From contig CAZTFF010000003.1 in the NCBI GenBank assembly GCA_964612485.1, positions 1 to 64,000 of the forward strand: a stretch of 64,000 bases of DNA, written 5' to 3'. Position numbers and translations under genes: made by a program. Below the pieces are notes generated by a model. It saw nothing but the letters and a program-made list of their open reading frames with translations, was not told the origin of the DNA and made no database searches. Below are positions 25,169 through 34,433 of the stretch, in pieces (position 1 is the stretch's first letter; the number at the start of each line of letters is the position of its first letter). Source of the stretch: JAFGNV01 sp964612485. GTDB lineage: Bacteria > Chloroflexota > Anaerolineae > 4572-78 > J111.

Positions 25169-25843
25169 ATGAACCAGGCCCTGCTTGTCATTGCCAAACA
25201 ACCGGCTCCCGGCCAAACCAAAACGCGCCTCTCGCCGTCGTTTTCCGCCCCGGAAGCGGCAGCATTTTATGAATGTGTTTTGCGCGATATGCTCAACATC
25301 GCCCGGCAAGTACCAAACGTAACACGCTACATCAATTACGGGCCGGTTGAAGCCGCGACGTATTTTCAACAACTCGCCCCGGATTTTAAACTGATTCCCC
25401 AAACCGGCAACTCCCTGGGAGAGCGGCTGGATAACGCGCTCACCCACTGCCTGAACCAAGGTTTTGACCGCGTGGTCATCACCAACAGCGACAGCCCCAC
25501 CCTGCCCCCCGATTATATCGGGCAGGCATTCGCCGAACTTGATAACGCCGAGGTAGTACTGGGCCCCTGCGAAGACGGCGGCTATTATTTGATTGGCTCA
25601 ATTTGTTTTCAATCACAATTACTACGCGAAGTCAAAATGTCAACCGATAGAGTTCTAAAAGATACCCTGACCCTGGCCCGGGAAGCGGGCATTCCAACCA
25701 CCCTGCTGCCCCGCTGGTACGACATCGACACCATCGATGATGTCCGGCGGCTCGCCGTCGAACTTGAACAAGCCGGCCAACACATTGCCCCCTCCACCCG
25801 GCAATTCTTGGCCCAGTTTCTTTCTCAGGAAGCAAGCGCATGA
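25169..25843 (+). CDS. TIGR04282/DUF2064-family nucleotidyl-glycosyltransferase-like protein
   Basis: This 224-residue GT-A-fold protein belongs to the DUF2064 group, often named arsenosugar biosynthesis glycosyltransferase. It opens with LLVIAKQPAPGQTKTRLSP, resembling the nucleotide-binding GxGxRL-type loop of sugar nucleotidyltransferases, and has the acidic motif TNSDSPTLPP and the block GPCEDGGYYLIG that defines the family. It overlaps the next GT2 gene by 4 bp (ATGA), so the two form a unit. The activity of most members is unproven, and no arsenic genes are near. GGAG lies upstream of ATG 25169. Confidence 0.85.
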   Translation: MNQALLVIAKQPAPGQTKTRLSPSFSAPEAAAFYECVLRDMLNIARQVPNVTRYINYGPVEAATYFQQLAPDFKLIPQTGNSLGERLDNALTHCLNQGFDRVVITNSDSPTLPPDYIGQAFAELDNAEVVLGPCEDGGYYLIGSICFQSQLLREVKMSTDRVLKDTLTLAREAGIPTTLLPRWYDIDTIDDVRRLAVELEQAGQHIAPSTRQFLAQFLSQEASA

Positions 25844-26517
25844 AAACAATCGCCATTATTCCTACCCTCAACGAAGAAGACGCCATTGGCCCGCTGGTGG
25901 AGGAAACCCGGCAGCAGCCCGTTGACGAGGTGATTGTGGTAGACAACGCCTCCACCGACCAAACCGCCCGCCGCGCTCAACAGGCCGGCGCGCGGGTGGT
26001 AGCCGAAGCCCGGCGCGGTTACGGCTACGCCTGCGCGGCAGGCGCAACAGCGGCACCCGAGGCCGACATCTTGGTGTTTCTGGATGGTGATTACAGTTGC
26101 CTGCCGCAAGAACTGCCGGCGTTGGTTGCGCCCCTCCAAAGCGCCCAGGCTGATCTGGTGATCGGCTCCCGCGAATTGGGGGACATTGCCGCCGGCGCCA
26201 TGCCGCCGCACCAGCGATTTGGCAACTGGTTGATGGCCCGGTTAATGGCTTCGCTCTACGGCCTCACCCTGACCGACCTGGGGCCGTACCGCGCCATCCG
26301 GCGCGAGCTGCTGGAATCGCTGCAAATGCAAGAGATGACGTTTGGCTGGCCCACCGAAATGACGGTCAAGGCCATCCGCCGCCGGGCGCGGGTAGTGGAA
26401 GTGCCGGTGAGCTGGCACCGGCGGTATGCGGGTCAATCGAAAATTAGCGGCACGGTTAAAGGCACAATTTTAGCCGCCTACTATATTTTTGGCGTTACCG
26501 TGCGCTACGCCCGCTGA
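25840..26517 (+). CDS. GT2 glycosyltransferase (dolichyl-phosphate mannose synthase-like)
   Basis: The 225-residue family 2 glycosyltransferase starts with TIAIIPTLNEEDAIGPLVEE and VVDNASTDQT, and has its DxD-type metal motif in FLDGDYSCLP. A conserved TDLGPYRAIRRELL region and RYAGQSKISGT near the end are typical of polyprenyl-phosphate sugar synthases. No C-terminal membrane helices of the GtrB type are seen apart from a weakly hydrophobic end. It probably transfers a hexose from a nucleotide sugar to a lipid or small acceptor. It is coupled to the DUF2064 gene by an ATGA overlap, a pairing known from several phyla. Confidence 0.85.
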   Translation: MKTIAIIPTLNEEDAIGPLVEETRQQPVDEVIVVDNASTDQTARRAQQAGARVVAEARRGYGYACAAGATAAPEADILVFLDGDYSCLPQELPALVAPLQSAQADLVIGSRELGDIAAGAMPPHQRFGNWLMARLMASLYGLTLTDLGPYRAIRRELLESLQMQEMTFGWPTEMTVKAIRRRARVVEVPVSWHRRYAGQSKISGTVKGTILAAYYIFGVTVRYAR

Positions 26518-26580
26518 GAATTTTTGCCGATCCGGTAAGATACAGCCCCACAACGCGTCAAGAATTACAAGGAACGGAAC

Positions 26581-26757
26581 ATGCTCAACAAACTTTTGAA
26601 CCAACTTCAACACCTGGATAGACTTTTCCCGCCGGCGCTCTCGGGGGCGCGGACCTTGATCGGCCTGATGTGGCTGCTCTCGCTGCGCTGGAAATTGCCG
26701 CCCACTTTTGCCCCCGCCGAAGGCCGCGGCCTGATGGAAAGGAGCTTTTCATCATGA
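26581..26757 (+). CDS. Small protein, truncated DoxX-like N-terminus
   Basis: This 58-residue ORF starts at ATG 26581 after AAGGAACGGAAC. It contains one hydrophobic stretch (ALSGARTLIGLMWLLSLRWK) that resembles the first helix of DoxX/TQO-subunit membrane proteins, then ends abruptly. The following DoxX gene begins within its stop codon (ATGA). It may be a decayed DoxX paralogue or a genuine small membrane protein. It lies just before an assembly gap, but the stop is in real sequence. Confidence 0.45.
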   Translation: MLNKLLNQLQHLDRLFPPALSGARTLIGLMWLLSLRWKLPPTFAPAEGRGLMERSFSS

Positions 26758-26792
26758 CCACAGCCAACGAAGCGCAACGCCTCAGACAAATT

Positions 26793-26892
26793 NNNNNNNN
26801 NNNNNNNNNNNNNNNNNNNNNNNNNNNNNNNNNNNNNNNNNNNNNNNNNNNNNNNNNNNNNNNNNNNNNNNNNNNNNNNNNNNNNNNNNNNN
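26793..26892. other. Assembly gap of 100 N flanked by a 55-bp duplicate
   Basis: The 55 bases before the gap (26738-26792) are identical to those after it (26893-26947). This is what two overlapping contig ends look like when scaffolded without merging, so the doxX start is probably duplicated artificially. A true tandem repeat broken by the assembler is the alternative. Confidence 0.85.
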
Positions 26893-26908
26893 AAAGGAGC
26901 TTTTCATC

Positions 26909-27400
26909 ATGACCACAGCCAACGAAGCGCAACGCCTCAGACAAATTGTTGTTATTTTGCGGGTTGTTTTGGGAATTATTTTTCTGGTCACCTGGTGGGA
27001 AAATCTGCAAAAGGGGCTGTACCAGGGCGAGAACTTTGCCAATTTCATCAACTGGCTGGCCGACGGGCATCCTATTGGCTTTTACGGGGCCTTTCTGACC
27101 GGCGTCATTGTGCCCATGGCGTCTGTATTTGGCCCATTTCAAATGATCACCGAACTGGGGATGGGGCTGGCCCTGCTGCTGGGCGTTTTCACCCCTGTGG
27201 CGTCTATTGGGGCGGCCTTTTTCTTTCTCAATTTGTTGATGTCGTACCTGAACCCCAACACCGGCGAGTGGATTTGGACCTATGTACTGCTTACGGCGGC
27301 GGCGGTGGTGGTGGGGCTGGCCCAATCGGGCCGGGCGCTGGGAATCGACGCGCTGCTGTTCAAAAAACGAGGCAAACCGCCAATGCCATTTTTGTGGTAA
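26909..27400 (+). CDS. DoxX-family membrane protein
   Basis: This 163-residue membrane protein has four hydrophobic helices, the first in VVILRVVLGIIFLVTWWENL and others around residues 65-145. The pattern and the C-terminal LAQSGRALGIDALL match the DoxX/DoxD family, small quinone-linked or redox membrane proteins of mostly unknown role. The start ATG, behind AAAGGAGCTTTTCATC, is repeated on both sides of the N gap; if the gap is spurious, the gene overlaps the upstream 58-residue ORF by ATGA. It is followed after 42 bp by a GT2 synthase. Confidence 0.8.
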   Translation: MTTANEAQRLRQIVVILRVVLGIIFLVTWWENLQKGLYQGENFANFINWLADGHPIGFYGAFLTGVIVPMASVFGPFQMITELGMGLALLLGVFTPVASIGAAFFFLNLLMSYLNPNTGEWIWTYVLLTAAAVVVGLAQSGRALGIDALLFKKRGKPPMPFLW

Positions 27401-27442
27401 ATTTATAGAAACCTGTACGATGCCTTCCGGGGAGACCTTCTG

Positions 27443-28930
27443 ATGCTGATCTTTGAAATACTTTACCTGTTCAGCGCCGCGCTGCTGGCAATATACGGCT
27501 TCAACAGCCTGCTGCTCACCTGGCTGTCGAGCCGCTATACTCCCCAATTCAAGCAATCTGATGATACACCGGAAAACGAAGTTCCCTCCGTAACCGTGCA
27601 ATTGCCCGTTTATAACGAGCGGCACGTGGTCAAACGGCTGATCAACGCCGTCACCCAACTAAAGTGGCCGGCGGATCGTCTGCAAATACAGATTTTAGAT
27701 GACTCCACCGACGATACCCGCCAGATCATCACCGAGGTCATTGCCCGCTACCGGGCCGCCAAGGGGCCACTCATCGAACACATCCGCCGGCCCGACCGGA
27801 CCGGGTTCAAGGCCGGCGCGCTGCAATACGGGCTGGCCTCGGCCAGCAGCGAATTTGTGGCAATTTTTGATGCCGATTTCATCCCTCCTCCCGATTTTTT
27901 GCAAAACACCATTCCCCACTTCAGCGACGCCCGCGTAGGCTGCGTACAAACCCGCTGGGGGCACGTGAATCCGGATTCCTCCCGATTGACTCAGGCGCAG
28001 GCCCTGGGCATCGACGGCCATTTTATTGTGGAACAAACGGCGCGGCATACAGTGAAAGCTTTTCTTAATTTCAACGGCACCGCCGGCGTGTGGCGACGCG
28101 CCTGCATGGAGGACGCCGGCGGCTGGCAGGGAGACACCCTGACCGAGGATTTGGATCTGAGCTACCGGGCGCAATTTCGCGGCTGGCGCATCGCCTACCT
28201 GCCCCGCGTGGTCGTGCCCGCCGAACTGCCGGTACAGCTCAACGCTTTCAAGCGGCAGCAATTCCGCTGGGCCAAGGGCAGTATTCAAACCGCTCTCAAA
28301 TTGATGAAAAAACTGTGGCAGGTTCAGCAACCCCTGTGGGTAAAACTGATGGGTACCATCCATTTGAGCAACTATGCTGTTCACCCTTTGATGTTGTTGA
28401 ACCTGTTTCTCACGCTGCCGATGGCCCTCTCAGAAAGCGGATTCTTACCGTCTACTGTTTTTGTTACCAGCGCTATCGGCCCGCCGCTGCTCTACTGGAC
28501 CGCCATGCGCCGAAGTGGAACTGCGCCGACGCTGCCGAGCCGCCTGGGCCGGCTGGCGCTATTGATCGGCCTGGGCACCGGGCTGTCTTTCAATAACAGC
28601 CGCGCCGTATTTGAAGCCGTATTCAAAATTCAAAGCGATTTCAAACGCACGCCCAAATTTGCCGTTACCGGCCAAACCCGGCAGTGGCAGACCAGCACCT
28701 ACGCCCTGCCCCGCGATCCGGCAGTGTGGATTGAACTGGCGCTGGCCCTTTACGCCGTGGGCTTACTCGGCTGGGTGATGATGCAAGGTATGTGGTGGCT
28801 GATCCTGTGGCTGGCGATGTATACGGGCGGATATAGCTACATTGCCGGGCTGGCTTTTGTCCAGGCCTGGGAAACCCGCTCGGCGCGATCAAAACGGCTC
28901 AAACAAGTCAGTGTACTTTCTATCGATTAA
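27443..28930 (+). CDS. Processive GT2 membrane glycosyltransferase (cellulose synthase-like)
   Basis: The 495-residue protein has an N-terminal helix (residues 1-25), a cytoplasmic GT2 domain and four or more C-terminal helices. Catalytic motifs are in order: VQLPVYNER, DDSTDD, FDADF (DxD), TEDLDLSYR (TED base) and QQFRWAKGS (the Q/RxxRW motif of processive synthases). These are the marks of cellulose, glucomannan and beta-glucan synthases, which polymerise and export a polysaccharide. No PilZ or BcsB partner is encoded beside it, so the product may be a mannan or glycolipid rather than cellulose. GGGGAGACCTTCTG precedes the start. Confidence 0.88.
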   Translation: MLIFEILYLFSAALLAIYGFNSLLLTWLSSRYTPQFKQSDDTPENEVPSVTVQLPVYNERHVVKRLINAVTQLKWPADRLQIQILDDSTDDTRQIITEVIARYRAAKGPLIEHIRRPDRTGFKAGALQYGLASASSEFVAIFDADFIPPPDFLQNTIPHFSDARVGCVQTRWGHVNPDSSRLTQAQALGIDGHFIVEQTARHTVKAFLNFNGTAGVWRRACMEDAGGWQGDTLTEDLDLSYRAQFRGWRIAYLPRVVVPAELPVQLNAFKRQQFRWAKGSIQTALKLMKKLWQVQQPLWVKLMGTIHLSNYAVHPLMLLNLFLTLPMALSESGFLPSTVFVTSAIGPPLLYWTAMRRSGTAPTLPSRLGRLALLIGLGTGLSFNNSRAVFEAVFKIQSDFKRTPKFAVTGQTRQWQTSTYALPRDPAVWIELALALYAVGLLGWVMMQGMWWLILWLAMYTGGYSYIAGLAFVQAWETRSARSKRLKQVSVLSID

Positions 28931-28955
28931 ACCTCGAAGGATGCTGCCAAAATAG

Positions 28956-30245
28956 TTACGCTTTTTCACCTTTTTTCGGACGCCCCACAAAAAGGCCGGC
29001 CAGCCCCAAACTAAAAGGAATCAGCGCGCACAGGGTAAGCACGGCGTTGTAATTGCCCATCCAATCCCGGGCAATGCCCAACGGCATCGGCCCCAGCGCG
29101 GCTCCAATAATCAAAATGGTAGACGTGACGCCGGTAATGCTCCCCAAATATTTACGGCCGTAATATTTGGCCCAACCCACGCCATTGATCAAGCCCATCA
29201 AGCCGGTGGTAGCGCCCAGAATCATGCCGTACACAAACGCTGTTTCCGTTCCCTGCAAAAATTGGGCCAGCAGTAGCGAGCTTGTTTGCAGCAACAGCGC
29301 CGCCGCCAACAAAAACCGGACCGCGATTCTATCCACCAGCACACCGCCGCCAACATTCACCACGGCGGTGGTCAGCGCGATAGGCACATACACCCAGGCC
29401 GCGGTGGTTGCATCCAGGCCGTTATCCTTGAAAATACTGACCATATGAAAAAACAAGCCGGTTCCCAACATGGCAATCGAGGCGATACCCAGGCTCATAA
29501 CCCAAAATGCCGGCGTGCGCCGGGCCTCGGCCAGGGTCCAATTTTCCTCGCTGATACCAATCTTGGTGACACTGTCTTCCGTTGACGGCAGCACAAAACC
29601 ATCCGGCTGCAATCCGTAATGTTCCGGCTGGTCGCGCACCAGGGTCAAAACCAGGGGGGCAAAGCCAACCAACAGCAGCATGCCCAGTAACATATAGGTG
29701 GTTCGCCAGCCGTAAATGGGGATCAACCAGTTGATCAAGCCCGGAAAGCCCCCAATACCCAGCAGCGATACCATCAGCCCGGACAGCCCGATCATTGTGC
29801 CCCGGCGGCGCACCCACCACTGGTTGATGGCGTTGTTGCTGACCAGCCCCAAACTTCCCTGGCCCAACATGCGGATAAAAATGAAGCCTAATCCCAACAT
29901 CACGGCATTGGCCACAAAACCCATATAAATGCAGGCAATCCCAAAAAACAGGGCAATCAACGTCATCACCACTCTGGGACCGCGATGATCGATTTGACGT
30001 CCGACCAGCGGCAGAACAAAACTACCCACCAGCGTGCCCATAGTATACAGGCTGCTCACCAAAGAACGGCTGATGCCTAAATCTGCAATAAAATGCTCGA
30101 TAAAAATGGAGACGGCGTAGGTTTGGCCGGGCGCGGTCATGATCATGCCCAGCGTTCCCATCAGGAGAATCACCCAGCCATAATAAACCGGGGACTGTTT
30201 GATCAAACGGCTGGAACGAATAGCGTGGGTGTGAGTGTGTGACAT
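28956..30245 (-). CDS. MFS transporter (OFA / monocarboxylate-type)
   Basis: The 429-residue major facilitator has twelve predicted helices and opens with YYGWVILLMGTLGMIMTAPGQTYAVS. This is typical of the oxalate:formate antiporter / monocarboxylate branch, which handles small carboxylates. The cytoplasmic 2-3 loop GRQIDHRGPR fits the MFS A-motif. It may import or export organic acids, but the substrate is not known. It is on the minus strand downstream of the ferredoxin-desaturase fusion with a 131-bp spacer, so co-transcription is possible. ATG 30245 follows AAAGGATTCAACC. Confidence 0.85.
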   Translation of the reverse strand: MSHTHTHAIRSSRLIKQSPVYYGWVILLMGTLGMIMTAPGQTYAVSIFIEHFIADLGISRSLVSSLYTMGTLVGSFVLPLVGRQIDHRGPRVVMTLIALFFGIACIYMGFVANAVMLGLGFIFIRMLGQGSLGLVSNNAINQWWVRRRGTMIGLSGLMVSLLGIGGFPGLINWLIPIYGWRTTYMLLGMLLLVGFAPLVLTLVRDQPEHYGLQPDGFVLPSTEDSVTKIGISEENWTLAEARRTPAFWVMSLGIASIAMLGTGLFFHMVSIFKDNGLDATTAAWVYVPIALTTAVVNVGGGVLVDRIAVRFLLAAALLLQTSSLLLAQFLQGTETAFVYGMILGATTGLMGLINGVGWAKYYGRKYLGSITGVTSTILIIGAALGPMPLGIARDWMGNYNAVLTLCALIPFSLGLAGLFVGRPKKGEKA

Positions 30246-30376
30246 GGTTGAATCCTTTGTGAGATAATGAAATAAAATGACGCAGCGATCACAAGAATCA
30301 AGCTGCGCCTTTACAAGTTTGCATTTGAATTGTTGATGCGAGGGATATTATAAACCTACTGCTCCGCTTTTTCAAA

Positions 30377-31846
30377 CTAGCGCTGGAGATGTTCCAACAC
30401 CTGCCACACGCCCAGCGGAATCAGATCGCCGGCCACGCCGGAGCCTTGCACATCCATGCCTACCAGATAACAATTCTGGAGCGGGGTGGTCACATCCAGC
30501 CGGTGGAGACCGGTTTGCCCTATCACCTGGCCCGATTCGGTGCCGGGCCACGCGTCGGTGAAAAACATCGGCACGGTCCATTCTACCAACTGGTCAAAAT
30601 TGGGAAAAAGTTCGCGCAGATCGGCCCGGGCCAGCTCCAGTTCAGAGGCGCGGTCATCGCTTTGCAGCGGGAAAAAGGCATCAAAAAGGTAGTGGCCGTT
30701 TGAGGAAAGCACCGGATCGAGAACCGTGGGCGAAAAGACACCCACCACCCGCCGGCAGTTGGGCGTCATGGTGATGGGCGCCTCGGTGAACAATGGCTCC
30801 CGGGTGGCGCAGAAAAGAGCGGCGCACGCAACGCCTTTGAGGTTGACCAATTTATCGATATAATCCTGCGGCAAGTTGTCGGCCCCCGCCAGCTTGAGAA
30901 ACGCGTCCGGCCCGGCGTTGTGAACCACCACCCGGCTGCGAACCCGACGTCCGTTTTCCAACTCAATACCTGCCACCCGGCCATCGTCAAGCACTATTTT
31001 TTTGACCGGCGAGCGGACAAACAACTCTCCCCCGGCCCGGCGGAGCGCGCGGGTTAAGGCTTGGATGATGCGCCGCACACCGCCCCGGGGCATGGCAAAT
31101 TGGCGGCCAGCTTCCCGGCCATCTAGCGTGATCTGGATGTATTCGCTGGCCGGCATGCGGTGGCTGCTCACGCCGGAAGCGGTGGCGGCAATGGCGTCCA
31201 CAGCGGCGAGCAGGTCGGGATCGGTACTGAATTGGGCAATGTACTCAGCAGTAGAAATGGTTTCAAGCTCGGCCAGCTTTTTACGCCCCCCGATGACGGC
31301 TTTGAGCCAGGCTTTGCGGGCGGGGGACGTCAACAGATCAAACAGGCCGGCATAATGGCGGCCATCAGGAAAACGGAGAGCGTACTGCTCGGCCAGGCCG
31401 GCGTCTTCTATAGAAACGTAATCCAGCTCAAGGCCCAAATCCAGCAGGAAACGGCCAATGTGGCTACGGGGGCCAAGGTTGGTCCACGCGCCGGTGGTTA
31501 CGGCAGCGCCCCGATACTTCAACTCGGTGTAGCGACCACCGGGGAAGCTCAATTTTTCAAACACAGCCATCGATTGTCCGGCCTGGGCCAGCGCGGCTCC
31601 GGCCATCAACCCGCCGATGCCGCTGCCAATGATGACCACGTCATACTGGTCTTTGATTACAGGAGCGTAGGGCTTGAGCGGCACATCGGGCACAAAGCAG
31701 CCGGTGGGGCAGGCGTAAACGCAGAGGTTACAATCGGTGCATTTTTCGGGCAGCAGCCTGGCCCAGCCGTCGCTGACCAGCGCATCATACGGGCAGGCCA
31801 GCACGCAGTAGCCGCACCCCGTACATTTCTCTGTGAGTAATTGCAT
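30377..31846 (-). CDS. Ferredoxin fused to phytoene desaturase-like FAD oxidoreductase
   Basis: This 489-residue protein joins two modules. Residues 1-52 are a 2[4Fe-4S] ferredoxin with motifs CTGCGYCVLACP and CTDCNLCVYACP. From residue 68 a phytoene desaturase / carotenoid isomerase-type FAD enzyme begins with VVIIGSGIGGLMAGAALAQAG and PGGRYTE, and ends with the second FAD block YLVGMDVQGSGVAGDLIPLG. It could use ferredoxin-level electrons to reduce or saturate an isoprenoid-like or polyunsaturated substrate. No crt genes are nearby, and two MFS genes flank it on the same strand (10 bp after one). The start is ATG 31846, with no strong ribosome site. Confidence 0.82.
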   Translation of the reverse strand: MQLLTEKCTGCGYCVLACPYDALVSDGWARLLPEKCTDCNLCVYACPTGCFVPDVPLKPYAPVIKDQYDVVIIGSGIGGLMAGAALAQAGQSMAVFEKLSFPGGRYTELKYRGAAVTTGAWTNLGPRSHIGRFLLDLGLELDYVSIEDAGLAEQYALRFPDGRHYAGLFDLLTSPARKAWLKAVIGGRKKLAELETISTAEYIAQFSTDPDLLAAVDAIAATASGVSSHRMPASEYIQITLDGREAGRQFAMPRGGVRRIIQALTRALRRAGGELFVRSPVKKIVLDDGRVAGIELENGRRVRSRVVVHNAGPDAFLKLAGADNLPQDYIDKLVNLKGVACAALFCATREPLFTEAPITMTPNCRRVVGVFSPTVLDPVLSSNGHYLFDAFFPLQSDDRASELELARADLRELFPNFDQLVEWTVPMFFTDAWPGTESGQVIGQTGLHRLDVTTPLQNCYLVGMDVQGSGVAGDLIPLGVWQVLEHLQR

Positions 31847-31855
31847 AAAAAACCG

Positions 31856-33250
31856 TTATCCCCATCGCGCCAGCGCCAGCCCGCTTACCACCCGAAGCGC
31901 AACCGTGGCCAACAAAATCTCGCGCAGGCCAACAACATCGGCCAGCAGCGGCCCCATCATTGTACCCAATAACATCGCAATATTCAAGGCCAGATTATAC
32001 ACAGCCAGATGGGCCGGGCGGTTGTCATCGGGAATGATCTCTAACAGCCGGTTGTACAGCGCGCCGCTTAAAATGGCCCAGGTAATCCCGCCAACCACGC
32101 CGGCTGCCAGCAACAGGGTCATATCGGTGCTGAGAGCGGTCAACAACGGATAGGTTGACAAAAATACAGCGCCCACCACATTCAGGCGGTAATTGCCCAA
32201 CCGTTTAGCCAGCGGAGCCAGCAGCGGAGCAACCAGTAGCATGGTCAGGTAAAAGATGGCGTTGACCCAGCCGATTTGCCCATCGGTGAGGTTGGCTTCC
32301 CGCACCCAGAAGAGCGGGAACAACGGCCCCGGCATAAGTTGGGCAAAGTGAAATGCAAAATAAGCCAGCATTGCCCACCAGAAGGCCGAAGAAATGGCTC
32401 GAAATGAATCAAGTTGGGGCCGCCAGTGGATCAACATGCGCAGCCCAATTGTTAGACGCTGGGGGATGCCGCCGCCAATAACCACAAAACGGCCCGGTTG
32501 GGCGCGGTCCGAGAGTGGCCGGCCTTGAAATTGCAGCGGCGTGTCCGGTATTTTGATGGCCAGCAAGTGATAGGCACTCATCATACCGCCGATCGCGCCC
32601 AGGCCGAAAACCACAAAATATCCCCAGGCAAAGGGTAGCCAATCGAGAAGCGCGCCGCTCAATAAAAAGGAAAGCATGATCGCGCCGGCAAACATCGCAT
32701 TCCGTCGTCCAACCACCATACCGCGATAATCCGGCGCGACGGTAGCAGCCAGCATGGCGTTGAAGCCGATAACCAGCGCGGTGCCGGGAATGGCCATCAA
32801 CAAGGTGAGCCAAATCACGGCCCAAATTTGCCATGCCGCCGATAACACAAAAGGCAGCGGCAGAAGTAATACAAAACCCAACCGCTGGGCCAAAACGGTG
32901 GATTTTAACACTTTGTTGAGGGGACGGCCCTCTACCCAGCGCCCGGCCGGAAGCGTGAAAACAACGCTCACCAGGGCGGGCAGGGCGTTCAATAATCCAA
33001 TTTGCCAGCCGGTTGCGCCCAGCCGGGTAGCAAATACCGGCAGAAACGACATCGTACTGCCAAAAACAATACCAAACCAGGCCATATCCCAATACAGGTG
33101 GATAAAATTAACGGCCTGCACGTGTGAAATGGGTTTCTGTTGTTGTTGACGACGCCAACCAAGTTTGTCGACGGCAGGAGCAAGTACTCTCATCGGAATC
33201 AAATCATCTTTCGGGTAATAAAATAGGGCATACTTTTTGAAAAAGTACAC
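31856..33250 (-). CDS. MFS transporter of unknown substrate
   Basis: This is a membrane protein of 464 residues from a GTG at 33250, or 445 from ATG 33193, which removes a hydrophilic leader. Neither start has a clear ribosome site. Twelve hydrophobic segments are visible, with the MFS A-motif-like loop GRWVEGRPLNK after helix 2. The tail is followed 10 bp later by the ferredoxin-desaturase fusion on the same strand, so the two are probably one transcript. A transporter for the substrate or product of that oxidoreductase is a fair guess, but nothing in the sequence names it. Confidence 0.8.
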   Translation of the reverse strand: MYFFKKYALFYYPKDDLIPMRVLAPAVDKLGWRRQQQQKPISHVQAVNFIHLYWDMAWFGIVFGSTMSFLPVFATRLGATGWQIGLLNALPALVSVVFTLPAGRWVEGRPLNKVLKSTVLAQRLGFVLLLPLPFVLSAAWQIWAVIWLTLLMAIPGTALVIGFNAMLAATVAPDYRGMVVGRRNAMFAGAIMLSFLLSGALLDWLPFAWGYFVVFGLGAIGGMMSAYHLLAIKIPDTPLQFQGRPLSDRAQPGRFVVIGGGIPQRLTIGLRMLIHWRPQLDSFRAISSAFWWAMLAYFAFHFAQLMPGPLFPLFWVREANLTDGQIGWVNAIFYLTMLLVAPLLAPLAKRLGNYRLNVVGAVFLSTYPLLTALSTDMTLLLAAGVVGGITWAILSGALYNRLLEIIPDDNRPAHLAVYNLALNIAMLLGTMMGPLLADVVGLREILLATVALRVVSGLALARWG

Positions 33251-33376
33251 CCATCAAAAAAATCGATTATGAAGTTGGATTCCCCGCGCGCAAGGTGGGG
33301 CTACAATAATGGTACAGATGAAAAAATTATAAACCGCTTGAATTTATTCGTCAAAACAGGCTGCTCAAAAAACCGT

Positions 33377-34225
33377 CTACTGGATCAACCCCCGCAGCTT
33401 TGCCAGGTTGCGAATATCATCTTCGGGGTCGTTGTCTTTGGGTGTTTCCAGCAGGAAAGGGATGCGCGTGAAACGGGAATCATTCAGAAAATAGCCAAAC
33501 GGTTCCAGGCCAATGCAGCCTTCGCCAATATGGGCGTGGCGGTCCACGTGGCTGTCTAAATCTTTTTCCGAATCGTTGAAATGGACAACTTTGAGCCGGC
33601 CCAGGCCGATCACCCGATCAAACGCATCGATCATCGTCTGGTAGCTTTCCGGCGTGCGGAACTCGTATCCGGCGGCCAGGGCGTGGCAGGTATCAAAGCA
33701 GACGGCCAGCCGGTTGCTTTGGGAACACCCATCCAACAGATGGGCAATTTCTTCAAAGGTTGATCCCAACACCGTGCCCTGCCCGGCGGTAATTTCCAGA
33801 GCAATTTTGACCTGGTGATCAGGCAAAAGCTCATGCACTTTATCCAGCGCTTCAATCACGCGGGCAAGGCCGGCTTCTACCCCGCTTTTTACGTGCGCGC
33901 CGGGGTGCAGTACCAGGTAGGGAATTTTCAACTGCTCGCACCGCTCCAGTTCCACCACCAGGGCATCCATAGATTTTTGCCACAGCGTGTCATCGGGCGT
34001 GCCCAGGTTGAGCAGATAGCTGGCGTGGCAGATTACCGGAGAAATGCCGGTTTCCGCCTGACGTTGGTGGTAGCGTTCAATGGAATCGGGCTTCAGCGGG
34101 CCGGCTTTCCACTGCCGGTTGGATTTAGTGAAAATTTGGAAAGCGGTGCAGTTGAGGGACTCGGCCCGGTCAAAGGCGGTATCCACGCCGCCCGAGGTTG
34201 ATAAATGCGCGCCCAATAATGTCAT
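33377..34225 (-). CDS. nfo: Deoxyribonuclease IV (AP endonuclease)
   Basis: Endonuclease IV cuts DNA 5' to abasic sites in base excision repair. The 282-residue TIM barrel opens with LLGAHLSTSGGVDTAFDRA, and the tri-zinc site is spread over AHLS, PYLVLHPGAH, ALEITAGQGTVLGSTFEE, VCFDTCHALAAGY, VVHFNDSE, DRHAHIGEGCIG and LETP near the C-terminus. Each family signature is present. I chose ATG 34225 behind GGAGAATTTTT; an in-frame extension upstream is not needed. It lies in a repair-rich neighbourhood, with MutY encoded 0.7 kb away. Confidence 0.95.
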   Translation of the reverse strand: MTLLGAHLSTSGGVDTAFDRAESLNCTAFQIFTKSNRQWKAGPLKPDSIERYHQRQAETGISPVICHASYLLNLGTPDDTLWQKSMDALVVELERCEQLKIPYLVLHPGAHVKSGVEAGLARVIEALDKVHELLPDHQVKIALEITAGQGTVLGSTFEEIAHLLDGCSQSNRLAVCFDTCHALAAGYEFRTPESYQTMIDAFDRVIGLGRLKVVHFNDSEKDLDSHVDRHAHIGEGCIGLEPFGYFLNDSRFTRIPFLLETPKDNDPEDDIRNLAKLRGLIQ

Positions 34226-34433
34226 AAAAATTCTCCACAGTTCGAAATATTTACAATTCGCGTCCAAAAATTATACCACACAACCGTTGAAGCCAAAAGA
34301 GTTTGTCATGGTTAGAATTTTATGTTATTCTTAAGAAGCGCATCAACAACCCGTATCTTTTTTTTCCGTTGTCAGACTGTAGAGTAAGCGCGTCTTAATA
34401 TTTCTAACAAATTACACACAGCGTAGTGAAATC

